Notes: generated by a model from the sequence alone, not told the origin. A stretch of DNA of 64,000 nucleotides from Candidatus Berkiella aquae (GCF_001431295.2 NZ_LKAJ02000001.1:2914001-2978000), one strand, 5' to 3'; counted from the stretch's first letter, positions 36,204 to 45,685 are shown. Translations and numbers: made by a program.

Positions 36204-37172
36204 TTACGATGACAGATGCATTTGATACTGCTTCAGCAACTGTTCATTTTCTGCTTTGAATGTTTCAAAAGAGAATCGATACGTTCCTGTTTGTCGATAT
36301 TGCTTGCGTGAGAAACTATATAAAGGCGAACTATATGAAATTGTATTGGTAAAACGGGGTTTCTTAGTCATGCCACCACGGTGCAAACATCGTACCGTAT
36401 CCACCAAGATACACTGCGAAGGTTTCGCTAAGAAGGGAATGGCACAATTGAGATCTAAGCCTGCTGCTTCAATTTGTGCATCCGTCATCCCCTCTGGCAA
36501 GTTTTGATAAAAGCGTGTAGTACTTAGTGTTGGTGGATAAAACTCAAATGGCCCATTATCACGAGTAATTTCCATAGGAGAAAAGAACAGTTTTAAAATT
36601 CGCTCTTGCTGGGAATCACAATGCCATAATTGTGATCCAAATTGTTGCCCTTCGTGTACAGGGTTATAAACAAACGATGTTTCTTCAATCAAGGGTAAAT
36701 ATTTAATATACAGCGTTGCTATCTTAATTAAATTGTCATGAAGTGCTAATGCGGCTAAGGGATCATGGGCTTGCTCTTTTTGATAGATACGATAGGAAAT
36801 CGTTTTTCCGGCATAAATACCTTGTTCAAGCGTATTTAAGTATTCAGGTGTTGTCGCTGCACGTTGTTGAAATGTCTGCATTAATTGTGTGCAATAAGAT
36901 AAAACCTCTGTTTCTTGAATTCCTAAGTCAGCAAAATTCAAAAAGGCATAACCTTTTTGTTCTAACTCATCGACAATCTTGATAAGATTTTGCGGCACGG
37001 TCGATAATAATGCTTCATAAATGGCTTTTCGTTTTGCCACATTGACTAATGGATCATATTTGGCAAAAAAATGATGGAATTTCCGATTCAGAATGCCTTG
37101 ATCAGCAAGGTAATTCCTTGATTTGCGTTTAGCTAATCGTAGTCCTTTATAAAGCATTGTATTCTTCATCAT
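36204..37172 (-). CDS. Phytanoyl-CoA dioxygenase-like Fe(II)/2-oxoglutarate oxygenase
   Basis: 322 aa. The iron triad is readable: His184-x-Asp186 in GSQLWHCDSQQERILKLFF and His264 in TVRCLHRGGMTKKPRF, with an Arg a few residues on for 2-oxoglutarate. NGPFEFYPP lies between them, as in PhyH proteins. It is the last gene of the legionaminate operon, 12 bases after hisH2, with a good ribosome site (AGGGA). Hydroxylation or oxidation of the nonulosonate or another sugar is the natural guess. Dioxygenases of this type are not part of the standard pathway. Confidence 0.78.
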   Translation of the reverse strand: MMKNTMLYKGLRLAKRKSRNYLADQGILNRKFHHFFAKYDPLVNVAKRKAIYEALLSTVPQNLIKIVDELEQKGYAFLNFADLGIQETEVLSYCTQLMQTFQQRAATTPEYLNTLEQGIYAGKTISYRIYQKEQAHDPLAALALHDNLIKIATLYIKYLPLIEETSFVYNPVHEGQQFGSQLWHCDSQQERILKLFFSPMEITRDNGPFEFYPPTLSTTRFYQNLPEGMTDAQIEAAGLDLNCAIPFLAKPSQCILVDTVRCLHRGGMTKKPRFTNTISYSSPLYSFSRKQYRQTGTYRFSFETFKAENEQLLKQYQMHLSS

Positions 37173-37184
37173 TTTTTCCCTGAA

Positions 37185-37805
37185 TTACAATTGCAGAAAT
37201 TTCCTAAAAAACGCCAGCCCCGCCTGACCACTTTTTTCTGGATGAAACTGGCATCCTACCACATTATCTTTCGCAATTAAGGCGGTTACTTGCTCATCTA
37301 AATAGGAATATTCGCCTAAGATGTTCTGAGTGTCATGGGGTCTTGCAACATAAGAATGAACAAAATAAAACCATTCATTATTAAGCATATAAAATGGGTT
37401 GGTCGATTGAGGTATCATCATTTTTGCCCAACCAACTGAAGGCACGCGTTTGCGTTTATCATCACTCACTTTAATTTTGACAACATTACCAGGAATAAAT
37501 CCAATTCCTGCATGCTCACCATATTCTTCGCTTTGTGTTAATAGCATTTGCATACCAACACAAATTCCTAGAGCTGGTCTTTGTGTTGCAAAATACGCTT
37601 GAAGAGGTTCAAATAAATTGCGTTGCTTGATCATGTTTACGCAATGACCAAATGCACCGACTCCAGGCAAAATTAATCTATCTGCATTCATAATACAGTT
37701 AGGATCTTGAGACAGTGTTACTTTGGCACCACATTCTTCTAAGGCTCTTGTAATGCTTAGAATATTGCCACAACCATAGTCAACCAGTGTTACTTGTAAA
37801 CTCAT
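37185..37805 (-). CDS. hisH: HisH-type glutaminase subunit of a sugar amidotransferase
   Basis: 206 aa class I glutaminase. VDYGCGNILSITRALEECG is the HisH opening. The nucleophile is C82 in GICVGMQMLLTQSEE, and the His188/Glu190 pair lies in GCQFHPEKSG. It makes ammonia from glutamine and channels it through the HisF partner. With hisF2 and the PseA/WbpG-like gene beside it and no other histidine gene near, it is the paralog (HisH2/WbpG system) that feeds the amidination of a nonulosonate rather than imidazole-glycerol phosphate synthesis. Confidence 0.88.
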   Translation of the reverse strand: MSLQVTLVDYGCGNILSITRALEECGAKVTLSQDPNCIMNADRLILPGVGAFGHCVNMIKQRNLFEPLQAYFATQRPALGICVGMQMLLTQSEEYGEHAGIGFIPGNVVKIKVSDDKRKRVPSVGWAKMMIPQSTNPFYMLNNEWFYFVHSYVARPHDTQNILGEYSYLDEQVTALIAKDNVVGCQFHPEKSGQAGLAFFRKFLQL

Positions 37806-37806
37806 C

Positions 37807-38568
37807 TTATAATCTCACTTGATGACCTGCAAACTGTAACGTCTGCTTAAAATCTTGAATGCTTGCTCTTTTATAATGCAACATATCCGCAATCGCAATA
37901 GCACTAGCATCACCGTCATTAAACGCGTCTATCCCATGTTCTATATGCCCACAACCACCGCTGGCAATCACAGGAATCGACACGGCAGAGGTAACTGCTT
38001 TAATTAAGCCAATATCAAACCCCTTTTTCGTTCCCTCTTGGTCAATTGAGGTTAACAAGATTTCTCCTGCACCTAAATCTTGTGCTTGCTGGCACCAACG
38101 AACCACATCTTGTTCCGTATGTTCTCTGCCATTATCGGTATAGGCTTCCCAAGCGGTTGGACTGACGCGTTTGGCTTCAACGGAAAGCACAAAACACTGA
38201 CTACCAAACTGTTTGGCGACTTCGCTAATAAAATGAGGATTTTTAATAGCAGCAGTATTAACAGCCACTTTATCGGCACCAGAATGTAGCATTTTTTCAA
38301 CATCGTGCAGCGTTCTAATGCCACCACCCGCTGTTAATGGTATAAAAACATTTTGTACCGTATTTTTTACTAATTCAAAAATACCATTACGGCCATATAA
38401 TGAAGCAACAATATCCAGATAAATCAGCTCATCTGCACCTTGCTGGTAATAATCAAGCGCATATTCTTGTGGAGCCCCAATAACCCGCAAGCCTTCCAAG
38501 TGGATGCCTTTAATTAAATTAGGCGCCTTGATATCAAGGCGCGCGATCACACGTTTGGCGACAGTCAT
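37807..38568 (-). CDS. hisF: HisF-type ammonia-channel barrel, paralog with D-to-E change
   Basis: 253 aa from the ATG at 38568, overlapping the upstream stop (ATGA). TIM barrel with TVAKRVIARLDIKAPNLIKG (first catalytic Asp kept, D12), FIPLTAGGGIRTLHDV, GADKVAVNTAAIKN, GAGEILLTSIDQEGTKKGFD and IPVIASGGCGH. At the second catalytic position, where HisF has AIDAKRV, this protein reads SVEAKRV (E131). Loss of that Asp would impair imidazole-glycerol phosphate formation, in line with a role as ammonia channel for the adjacent PseA-like ligase. Confidence 0.88.
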   Translation of the reverse strand: MTVAKRVIARLDIKAPNLIKGIHLEGLRVIGAPQEYALDYYQQGADELIYLDIVASLYGRNGIFELVKNTVQNVFIPLTAGGGIRTLHDVEKMLHSGADKVAVNTAAIKNPHFISEVAKQFGSQCFVLSVEAKRVSPTAWEAYTDNGREHTEQDVVRWCQQAQDLGAGEILLTSIDQEGTKKGFDIGLIKAVTSAVSIPVIASGGCGHIEHGIDAFNDGDASAIAIADMLHYKRASIQDFKQTLQFAGHQVRL

Positions 38569-39836
38569 TCTGAGAACACCGTATGCTTTAATTGCCAACA
38601 ACCATTCACTTTTTCCCATAAATGAGGAGAACGGAAGGTATCGGCAAGCGCGTCGAAAGAGCTTCTTGTCATCATGGGCGTTTTAAATTGCTTAGAAGCT
38701 TCAGGGAATTCATTTGCTGGAATACTTAAATACGAAAAAATTTCTTCCGCAAAGCGGCTTGGAAATTCACCATCAAACTTCTTAACCAGTGCAACCCCTT
38801 CTTCACGCGTAATATCGCCTGAGCGAATTTCTTGGGCTGCATCATAGGTTGCACGACCAATACCAAATTTAGTGTAGGTGGTGTAATAATGAAAATCGTC
38901 AATTTTGTCATCAATACTATTATATTTGCTGTAAGTACCTGGGGTTCTTTCAGGGGATGCTTGAAAGCCACCATGCTCTACCGCATAGTAATAACAGCTT
39001 TGTGGATGCCATTTCAGATAGTAACCAAGGTAATGCACTTCAATTGGCGTGGTCAGATCTGCTGGATTTAGCGGCAAATAGGGCTCAAGCTCATACTGCT
39101 CTACACCAAAATCAGAAATCAATCGCTCAACAGGCTCACCACCTAAAAACATATCTTTCAAGTTGGTATAGGTATAGTAGCTTTTATCTCGCAAGGAATT
39201 ATTGGTATCACCAATGGGGTTACCATATTCTGCTTCATTCTCCCCATAGAATACCAAAGGGATATTAAATAACTTTGCCATTTTAGGCGCTAAGTTTTTT
39301 TGTCCTAAAATGAAGGGTTGAAAAGGGTGAAAAAGATTTTCAACGGCTAAGCGGGTTAATAACCGGTGAACTCTGGCATTAGGCGTCATTAAATAATTAT
39401 CAAATCCGGCTTTTATCCAAGATTGAAAATTTTGCCATCCCCAAGGAGTATAAATATGAGGTGCCCAGGTAACAGTTAAGGGGCGCATTTTGTATTTATG
39501 TTTTAGCAAATGCGCCGCATAAAAACTATCTTTACCACCTGAACCTGGCACTAAGCAATCATAGTAAGTGCCATCACCACGATGCTTGTTACATAATTCC
39601 TCTAATGCAGCTTCTCGGCTTTGCCAATCAATATTCACTTTTTGCTCGGCAACCCGACAAGCATCACAAACACCTTCTGCATCTAAATGAATCGTTTGTT
39701 TTTTGCTTTCTATCGTATGTTTGAATTCAACCGTTGAATTGGGTCTCTGATTGGATATCACACATTTTTTACAAAATTTAACTTGGGCTGGTAAACCATA
39801 TTTTACTTCTAAGCGCTGCGCTTCTAATACTTCCAC
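38565..39836 (-). CDS. pseA: N-acetyl sugar amidotransferase (PseA/WbpG family)
   Basis: 423 aa from GTG 39836, chosen because AGGAG stands six bases before it and only 10 bases separate it from the upstream stop; an ATG at 39896 would overlap the previous gene by 50 bases. Zn-ribbon-like cysteines FCKKC and CDAC (22/25 and 57/60) precede the ATP-pyrophosphatase loop VPGSGGKDSFYAAHLL. FYGENEAEYGNPIGD is family-typical. The enzyme turns an acetamido group of a nonulosonic acid (or its precursor) into acetamidino, using ammonia from the HisH/HisF pair. Legionella legionaminic acid carries such a group, which fits the neighbouring leg genes. Confidence 0.87.
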   Translation of the reverse strand: MEVLEAQRLEVKYGLPAQVKFCKKCVISNQRPNSTVEFKHTIESKKQTIHLDAEGVCDACRVAEQKVNIDWQSREAALEELCNKHRGDGTYYDCLVPGSGGKDSFYAAHLLKHKYKMRPLTVTWAPHIYTPWGWQNFQSWIKAGFDNYLMTPNARVHRLLTRLAVENLFHPFQPFILGQKNLAPKMAKLFNIPLVFYGENEAEYGNPIGDTNNSLRDKSYYTYTNLKDMFLGGEPVERLISDFGVEQYELEPYLPLNPADLTTPIEVHYLGYYLKWHPQSCYYYAVEHGGFQASPERTPGTYSKYNSIDDKIDDFHYYTTYTKFGIGRATYDAAQEIRSGDITREEGVALVKKFDGEFPSRFAEEIFSYLSIPANEFPEASKQFKTPMMTRSSFDALADTFRSPHLWEKVNGCWQLKHTVFSE

Positions 39837-39846
39837 GATATTCTCC

Positions 39847-40560
39847 TCATCTTGATGGATGAATTCTTTTATTAAAGAGAAATGCTGCAAATTCAAAATC
39901 TAATTCTGTATCGATATCGACCGATCTTTCTGCGGGCATCTCGTAAATTAATGTTCTGTCAGTAATGACGTCTTTCAAGCTAAAAAAATGTTCTGCAGTC
40001 CAAGCATAGATAGCACCATTCATATCAAAGCAAGGAGGACAATCTTGTCGGCGCTCAAAGGGCTTCTCTGGTTTTTTGGCTAGGTTAACAAAACCCTCAG
40101 CTGTTTGTTCAACAAGACTAAAATAAGGTGAATTGGATGCCACTGTGCCCGTTATAACATTAATCGGTAATTGCTTTTCAAGTAATGCAACAACGCCTTG
40201 AATATCTTGCGCTAATAACAAGGGGGACGTCACGGAGATATCAACAAAGGTATCAAATTGTTTACCTGATAAACTTTCGACTTGACTAGCACAATGTTGA
40301 ATCGCAGGTAATTTTGCTGCAACATCGGTTGCCATGGCTTCTGGGCGCTTGATTTGATAATCAGCCCCATAGATTCGACTACATTCTAAAATATCGTCTC
40401 CATCACTACTTACAGCGATAGCATCAAAGAGTCGTGATTCGTGCGCAGCAGCAATTACATAAGCAATTAAAGGTTTTCCATGAAATTGCCTAATATTTTT
40501 GTTGGGTACACCTTTTGAGCCTTGGCGTGCGCAAATGGTGCATAAACGATTTTTACTCAT
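39847..40560 (-). CDS. legF: CMP-legionaminate synthetase (NeuA family)
   Basis: 237 aa. CTICARQGSKGVPNKNIRQF is the CTP-binding motif of NeuA/LegF/PseF (A-R-x-G-S-K-x-x-x-x-K-N). DAIAVSSDGDDILE, FVDISVTSPLL and a C-terminal ERSVDIDTELDFEFAAFL supply the metal and sugar sites. It activates the finished nonulosonate as CMP-sugar. Assignment to legionaminate over sialate or pseudaminate rests on the adjacent legB/legC/ptmE-like genes. It is flanked by ptmE-like (1-base overlap) and pseA. Confidence 0.87.
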   Translation of the reverse strand: MSKNRLCTICARQGSKGVPNKNIRQFHGKPLIAYVIAAAHESRLFDAIAVSSDGDDILECSRIYGADYQIKRPEAMATDVAAKLPAIQHCASQVESLSGKQFDTFVDISVTSPLLLAQDIQGVVALLEKQLPINVITGTVASNSPYFSLVEQTAEGFVNLAKKPEKPFERRQDCPPCFDMNGAIYAWTAEHFFSLKDVITDRTLIYEMPAERSVDIDTELDFEFAAFLFNKRIHPSR

Positions 40561-41624
40561 TATGATGACTCTTGATTTTCAAACACGCGATCATACTCAA
40601 TATGCGCCTTTTCGAAATCCGATAATTGACCAATATCTAACCAATATTCTCTGATTGGGAAAGCGGCGGCTTGTTGCTTTTGCTTGCTTAACAGTGAAAA
40701 TAAAGCTGGCATATCAAAATATTCATTTTTGGGGATCATCTCGAGCAATGTCGGCTCTAACACATAAACACCGGCATTAATAAAAAATTTATAGGTTGGT
40801 TTCTCGATGACATCAACAATGAAATTATTCTCTAACTTACAGGTTCCATAAGGCACGGTATAATCAAATTCACGCACGCCCATGGTTGCGCTGGCACCTT
40901 GTTCAAAATGAAAAGTGAGTAATTGATTAAAATCAATTTTGGTTAATAGATCACTATTCATCACTAAAATAGGTTCATGGATATCTCGGGGTAATAAACT
41001 TAATGAACCTGCCGTACCCATTTTGCTATCTTCTTCCAAGTACTTAATATCAATGCCCCATTTAGAGCCATCACCAAAATATTCTCGGATCTGTTCTCCT
41101 AGGTAATTAATAGAGATATAGAACTGATCAAAGCCATATTGCATTAAGCTATTGAGTATGGTCTCCAAGATGGGTTTGCCACCCACTTTGAGCATAGGCT
41201 TAGGACAATCGTTGGTTAAAGGCCGCAACCGAGTGGATAAACCACCGGCCATTAATACCACTTTATTATTTTTTCGATTGAACTCAATGAGATCTTCTAA
41301 CACTTCAATGCCACATACCCGTTCGTCGATATCCACAATGGGTAATTGCCGTATCAACTTTTTGCGCATTAAACTAAATATTTTACTTTTATCTTCGCCT
41401 TTTCGTGCCACAATCGGCTGATGGTTCATAATTTTGATGATAGATTCATTAAGGGCAATACCCTTTAAAATGCCCCGTCTTACATCGCCGTCGGTAACGG
41501 TTCCTAGCAAACGTCGATTATCATCTATCACTAAGACAATGTGTGCTTCATTATTATCGAGCTTTTCAATTGCATCATGAATAATCGCTTCGTGCGTTAG
41601 CAACAATTTTTCAAATTTCTTCAT
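40560..41624 (-). CDS. ptmE: CBS-domain sugar-1-phosphate nucleotidyltransferase (PtmE-like)
   Basis: 354 aa from the ATG at 41624 (AAGGGA nine bases upstream; an ATG three codons earlier is possible). Residues 1-115 are a CBS pair (LLGTVTDGDVRRGILKG, RQLPIVDIDERVCGIEVLED). Residues 120-350 are a nucleotidyltransferase with VVLMAGGLSTRLRPLTNDCP, then KPMLKVGGKPILETIL, VMNSDL and INAGVYVLEP. In Campylobacter, PtmE makes GDP-glucosamine for the GDP-linked legionaminate route. The CBS part probably senses a nucleotide. Its place in the leg cluster supports the same job. Confidence 0.85.
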   Translation of the reverse strand: MKKFEKLLLTHEAIIHDAIEKLDNNEAHIVLVIDDNRRLLGTVTDGDVRRGILKGIALNESIIKIMNHQPIVARKGEDKSKIFSLMRKKLIRQLPIVDIDERVCGIEVLEDLIEFNRKNNKVVLMAGGLSTRLRPLTNDCPKPMLKVGGKPILETILNSLMQYGFDQFYISINYLGEQIREYFGDGSKWGIDIKYLEEDSKMGTAGSLSLLPRDIHEPILVMNSDLLTKIDFNQLLTFHFEQGASATMGVREFDYTVPYGTCKLENNFIVDVIEKPTYKFFINAGVYVLEPTLLEMIPKNEYFDMPALFSLLSKQKQQAAAFPIREYWLDIGQLSDFEKAHIEYDRVFENQESS

Positions 41625-42291
41625 TTTTATCATTCCCTTGTGCTAACCGCTTATAACTACCTAGAACTTTTCTTTGTGAAGCGATTGGGCGAATGACAAT
41701 CGCTCCCGCACAAATCATCGCTTCATCACCTACCGTTATTCCTTGAATGAGCGTTGCTCCAACCCCAATATGGGTTTTGTTGCCAACCTTGATATTGCCT
41801 GATAAGGTTGCACGAGGTGCAATATGGACGTTGTCACCAATCTCACAATCATGATCAATACTGGCACCGGTATTAATAATCGTATTGTGTCCAATAACCA
41901 CATTTGGTTGAATAATCGCCCCAGCCATGATTTGCGCCCCTTCTTTGAAGGTTGCGGTGCTCGCAACAACAGCGCTTGGGTGTATCAATGTCGCAAAATG
42001 GTAGCCCTTTTGTGTAAACTGATGAAATAATTGCTCTCGGATTGCATTTTTTTCAACGCTGACAGCACCCACGGCATTCACTAATTGGATGGTTGCAGGA
42101 TCATACTCATCAATTTCTTCGTCTTTACCTAAATAAGGGTATTCAGGATAACCTTTAATTTCTTGCTCATTTAAAGCAACCACCCCAACCACGGGTAAAT
42201 TTCGTAATTTGATAATTTCGGCTAAAACAGCGGCATGGCCACCAGCGCCAATAATGATTAAAGGTCTATCCTTACTCACTGATTGCTTCAT
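41611..42291 (-). CDS. NeuD/PglD-type sugar O- or N-acetyltransferase (LegH-like position)
   Basis: 226 aa. An N-terminal Rossmann-like PLIIIGAGGHAAVLAEII part is followed by left-handed beta-helix hexapeptides (IMAGAIIQPNVVIGHNTIIN, then TGASIDHDCEIGDNVHIA and HIGVGATLIQGITVG), with the catalytic His in ASIDHDCEI. It uses acetyl-CoA. In this pathway it would acetylate the C4 amine made by LegC; as a NeuD homolog, O-acetylation of the final sugar is the alternative. It overlaps both neighbours by 14 to 20 bases. Confidence 0.82.
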   Translation of the reverse strand: MKQSVSKDRPLIIIGAGGHAAVLAEIIKLRNLPVVGVVALNEQEIKGYPEYPYLGKDEEIDEYDPATIQLVNAVGAVSVEKNAIREQLFHQFTQKGYHFATLIHPSAVVASTATFKEGAQIMAGAIIQPNVVIGHNTIINTGASIDHDCEIGDNVHIAPRATLSGNIKVGNKTHIGVGATLIQGITVGDEAMICAGAIVIRPIASQRKVLGSYKRLAQGNDKNEEI

Positions 42292-43351
42292 CCTTTGAAT
42301 ATCTCTTTTGGGCAGTTTTACCTAACCAATCCCAATATGCCATGGGTGAAATGCCACCCGTATGGCGTTTTACGGCCAAATTGCTTGCCGAAAAAGTGTC
42401 ACCGATATCAATGTCTTGATTCGCAACGAGTGCCCTTCTGACCATCGTCATATTTTTCATTTCACTGACACGGGGACACTTCCTGCCATCACCGATTGCC
42501 ATTTCGACATGACGAATCGCTTGCACCATTTGCTTTAATTCAACAATATCTAACGAGGCTAAGTGATCAGGACCAGGTAAGTTTTTATCGAGTGTGACAT
42601 GTTTTTCAATCACCATGGCACCACGAGCCACTGCCGCAATAGGTACTTCAATCCCAACCGTATGATCAGAAAAACCAACACACAGTCCAAAAGCGGCATG
42701 CAAGGTATCCATCGCTTTTAAATTTACATCTTCAAAAGGCGCTGGGTATTCCGAAGTACAATGTAATAAAGTGACTCGCTGCTGTAGTAGCGCAAAGGCT
42801 TCTGGCAAAGCATAACAGGTATCTAACATGGCTTGCGTTGGGTTTGCTTGTTCTTCAATCATCCCCAAAACCAATACTTTTAGTGCTTGTTCAATTTCTG
42901 AGAGCGTGCTCATCCCGGTTGATAAAATGATATCAGCCTGAGAGCGAGCTGCGGCCAATAGTAAAGGACCATGGGTTACATCGCCTGAGCTAATCTTTAA
43001 AGTTGGCAGTGCCAAACCATCGACTAAAAAGGCAAGGCTTTCTAAATCAAATGGAGTGACAATAAAATCTATATCACATTCATCAGCATGTCTTTTTAAT
43101 TTTTCAAAAACTGCGAAGGATAATTCAAGTGACTTCAACATTTCATATTGTGAATGTTTCTTAGCCGTATTTTGAATTTGATAATCTGCTTGCGGTGCTG
43201 CTTGTGTCGTTAAATGACTTGCTTGAAATAATTGAAATTTCACCGCATCAGCACCAGCTTCTTTAATTTTATCAATCAGCTCAAATGCGAGTTTCTCTTG
43301 ACCATTATGGTTCACACCGGCTTCTGCGATAATGTATGTTTGATTATCCAT
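42272..43351 (-). CDS. legI: N,N'-diacetyllegionaminate synthase (NeuB family)
   Basis: 359 aa. YIIAEAGVNHNGQEKLAFEL, ADAVKFQLFQASHL, LKISSGDVTHGPLLLAAAR, ILSTGMSTLSEIEQAL, LLHCTSEYPAPFEDVNLKAM, GFSDHTVG and PGPDHLASLD are the NeuB barrel motifs, and the C-terminal 65 residues are an antifreeze-like SAF domain (RALVANQDIDIGDTFSASNL). It condenses the hexose made by LegG with phosphoenolpyruvate to the nine-carbon acid. Overlap with the acetyltransferase gene downstream; 2 bases from legG. Confidence 0.92.
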   Translation of the reverse strand: MDNQTYIIAEAGVNHNGQEKLAFELIDKIKEAGADAVKFQLFQASHLTTQAAPQADYQIQNTAKKHSQYEMLKSLELSFAVFEKLKRHADECDIDFIVTPFDLESLAFLVDGLALPTLKISSGDVTHGPLLLAAARSQADIILSTGMSTLSEIEQALKVLVLGMIEEQANPTQAMLDTCYALPEAFALLQQRVTLLHCTSEYPAPFEDVNLKAMDTLHAAFGLCVGFSDHTVGIEVPIAAVARGAMVIEKHVTLDKNLPGPDHLASLDIVELKQMVQAIRHVEMAIGDGRKCPRVSEMKNMTMVRRALVANQDIDIGDTFSASNLAVKRHTGGISPMAYWDWLGKTAQKRYSKDEAISE

Positions 43352-43353
43352 TT

Positions 43354-44520
43354 TTACTCTGCTGTGGGTATATCATAAAACTGTTTGGGATTTAGGGCTG
43401 CTAAATCAGTGCGTTTGAGTACGTCAATGATTTTAGGACTAACACTACCTTGACCATAAGGTAATGCCATCGTCTCCATTGCTTGATGATGCTGTTGTGA
43501 CATCGCATGCTGGATAGCCTGTTTTATCTCTTGCGCTGCAGGCTGACAATGGATGACCGATTTGGGCATAATGCGTCCCGCTTGACGATGCCCAATATTG
43601 ACAGTGGGTATTTTAAAATACGGTGCTTCAATAATGCCGCTTGAAGAATTGCCTATCATCACATCCACTTGTTTTAATAAGCTCAAGTAGCGTAGCTGGC
43701 CCAAGGCTTGGAAAGAATAGGCATCTTGATGTGCTTTGCAAAATGCTTTGATCATCTCATTAATAATACGACCATCTGCATCGGCATTGGCTTCGGTGAA
43801 TATCAAGGTGCAATCGGCTAATGGCGATAATGCCTCGAGCAATTCTGCAAAAGCATCTTTAGATGAAAGACGTCCCAAGGTTTCAGGATGATAGGTGATA
43901 AGAAAATTATTTTGCTTAAATGTGACAGAAAGCGCTTGTGATAATTGTGCTTTACTGAGCAAGGGTAAATCCACCATTGCATCTAACACCATAGCACCTG
44001 TATTAAAAACCCGTTCAGGATTTTCACCTAATTGAATCACACGACGCCGGTAATCTTCACAAGCTACAAAATGTAAATGCGACATTTTGCTGATGCTATG
44101 TCTCATTGCATCATCAATGGCGCCAAAACTTAATTCGCCACCATGAATATGAGCGACTGGGATCTTCGCAATCAGCGCTGCTTGTGCGGCAGCTAAGATT
44201 TCAAAACGATCGCCTAATAGCACAATAATATCCGGTTGCAGCCTTGCATAGGCATCAGCAAAACCAATCACACCCAGGCCTACCGATTTGGTAATACCAA
44301 CGGGACTATCGCTTGATAACAACATCTCAACCTTGGCATCAATCATGAATCCATCATCGAGGATTTGTTGATACGTCAGACCAAATTCAGGCGAAAGATG
44401 CATGCCGGTCACAATTAATTGTAAAGTTAAGGCAGGATCTGCATGAATTTGTTTAATAAGATGGCTAAGCAAACCGTATTCCGAGCGCGCTCCCGTGACG
44501 ACCGCAATTTTTTTAGGCAT
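43354..44520 (-). CDS. legG: Hydrolysing nucleotide-sugar 2-epimerase (NeuC/LegG)
   Basis: 388 aa. KKIAVVTGARSEYGLLSHLI is the NeuC opening. DIIVLLGDRFEILAAAQAAL, VAHIHGGELSFGAIDDAMRH, NTGAMVLDAM, FLITYHPETLGR, VMIGNSSSGIIEAPYFKIPT and the NIGHRQAGR tail are all present. It releases nucleotide from the diacetylated 6-deoxyhexose and inverts C2, producing the free sugar for LegI. In a GDP-linked route the leaving nucleotide is GDP. It overlaps legC by 8 bases. Confidence 0.92.
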   Translation of the reverse strand: MPKKIAVVTGARSEYGLLSHLIKQIHADPALTLQLIVTGMHLSPEFGLTYQQILDDGFMIDAKVEMLLSSDSPVGITKSVGLGVIGFADAYARLQPDIIVLLGDRFEILAAAQAALIAKIPVAHIHGGELSFGAIDDAMRHSISKMSHLHFVACEDYRRRVIQLGENPERVFNTGAMVLDAMVDLPLLSKAQLSQALSVTFKQNNFLITYHPETLGRLSSKDAFAELLEALSPLADCTLIFTEANADADGRIINEMIKAFCKAHQDAYSFQALGQLRYLSLLKQVDVMIGNSSSGIIEAPYFKIPTVNIGHRQAGRIMPKSVIHCQPAAQEIKQAIQHAMSQQHHQAMETMALPYGQGSVSPKIIDVLKRTDLAALNPKQFYDIPTAE

Positions 44521-45685
44521 ACACGCCTCCCAAATGGGGACTGCTTGGCAGCGATATCACGCGGTCAAATAATTGATGCGTCATGGTGAGATCCATCTTA
44601 GGAGAGGATTGATACATGGGCAATCGATCCATTGGCGTCCAAAGGCCCCGCAAATGATATTTACGCTCCACGGCTGAATCAATAAAATGCTCAATAAAGG
44701 ATCTATCCGGCTTATCTAAAATTAAAGCATTTAACCAATAATTGCTTTTGGCATATTGCGGTTCTTGTAAAATACTCGCGCCTTGAATATCGCTAAAAAC
44801 ATCCTGATAACGTTTTGCTAAGTGCCGTTTATTCTCTATCATCTGCGGCAATCTTTCTAATTGCGCGCAGCCCAGCGCAGCATTGATATTAGGCAATCGA
44901 TAGTTATAACCAATCTCATCATGATAGAATTCATAACGATGCGGCCTTTTCGCCGTCGTCGTCATATGTTTTGCCTTTTTAGCTAAAGCTTCATCTTTAA
45001 TCAGAATGGCGCCGCCACCACCGGTAGTCACCACCTTGTTACCATTAAAACTTAAACAAGCGATATCGCTTGCATGTCCTGTATGAACACCTCGATAAAA
45101 TGAACCCAATGACTCAGAAGCATCTTCAATGATTTTTAAGTGGAACTCTTGCGCCAGTGTTTGTAACAAAGACATTTCAATCGGATGGCCAAAGATATGC
45201 ACTGGAATAATTGCTTTTATTCGTCGACCGGTTAGCTTATTAATGCATTGCTTATCTTTAACAATGGCAATCTGAGTTAAATAAGTACGCAGCTTATCAA
45301 GATCAATTCCCAAATGACTCTCATGACACTCAATGAAATGAGGATGGGCCCCACAATAAGTCACTGCATTAGCGGTTGCTACAAACGTTAATGAAGGGAT
45401 GAGCACTTCATCTTCTCGCGCCACATCGGCAAGCAACAAACAAACATGTAGTGCAGCAGTCCCATTCATCACGGCAATGGCATAAGGCATTCCGGTGTAA
45501 TCGGCAATTTTTTGTTCAAAAAGGGTGACATATTCCCCTACACTTGAAACCCAGCCACTATCAAGACAATCTTTCACGTATTGCCATTCATTGCCATTAA
45601 ACTTTGGCTCATGCAATGGAACGTCTTTGTCATTTTCACCTAGCACTTGCGTAAGTGCTGCTAAACATTGTTCTATGTTGACCAT
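44513..45685 (-). CDS. legC: LegC-type 4-aminotransferase
   Basis: 390 aa from the ATG at 45685, one base after the legB stop; a start 63 bases further upstream would run into legB. DegT/DnrJ family: PLHEPKFNGNEWQYVKDCLD, then SGWVSSVG, VLIPSLTFVATANAV, the PLP Asp of IIEDASESLGSFYRG and the Schiff-base Lys in LSFNGNKVVTTGGGGAILI. It aminates C4 of the 4-keto-6-deoxy-N-acetylhexosamine made by LegB. Its length and wording differ from the perosamine-type aminotransferase at 19784. Confidence 0.9.
   Translation of the reverse strand: MVNIEQCLAALTQVLGENDKDVPLHEPKFNGNEWQYVKDCLDSGWVSSVGEYVTLFEQKIADYTGMPYAIAVMNGTAALHVCLLLADVAREDEVLIPSLTFVATANAVTYCGAHPHFIECHESHLGIDLDKLRTYLTQIAIVKDKQCINKLTGRRIKAIIPVHIFGHPIEMSLLQTLAQEFHLKIIEDASESLGSFYRGVHTGHASDIACLSFNGNKVVTTGGGGAILIKDEALAKKAKHMTTTAKRPHRYEFYHDEIGYNYRLPNINAALGCAQLERLPQMIENKRHLAKRYQDVFSDIQGASILQEPQYAKSNYWLNALILDKPDRSFIEHFIDSAVERKYHLRGLWTPMDRLPMYQSSPKMDLTMTHQLFDRVISLPSSPHLGGVYA

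Noticed and set aside
37185-38568. HisH and HisF as histidine biosynthesis genes
   Set aside because: No other his gene is near, they are coupled to a PseA/WbpG-like gene, and HisF has Glu at the second catalytic Asp position.
38832-39268. Plus-strand frames opposite the PseA-like gene
   Set aside because: They are antisense shadows of a well-conserved gene with no ribosome site or family match.
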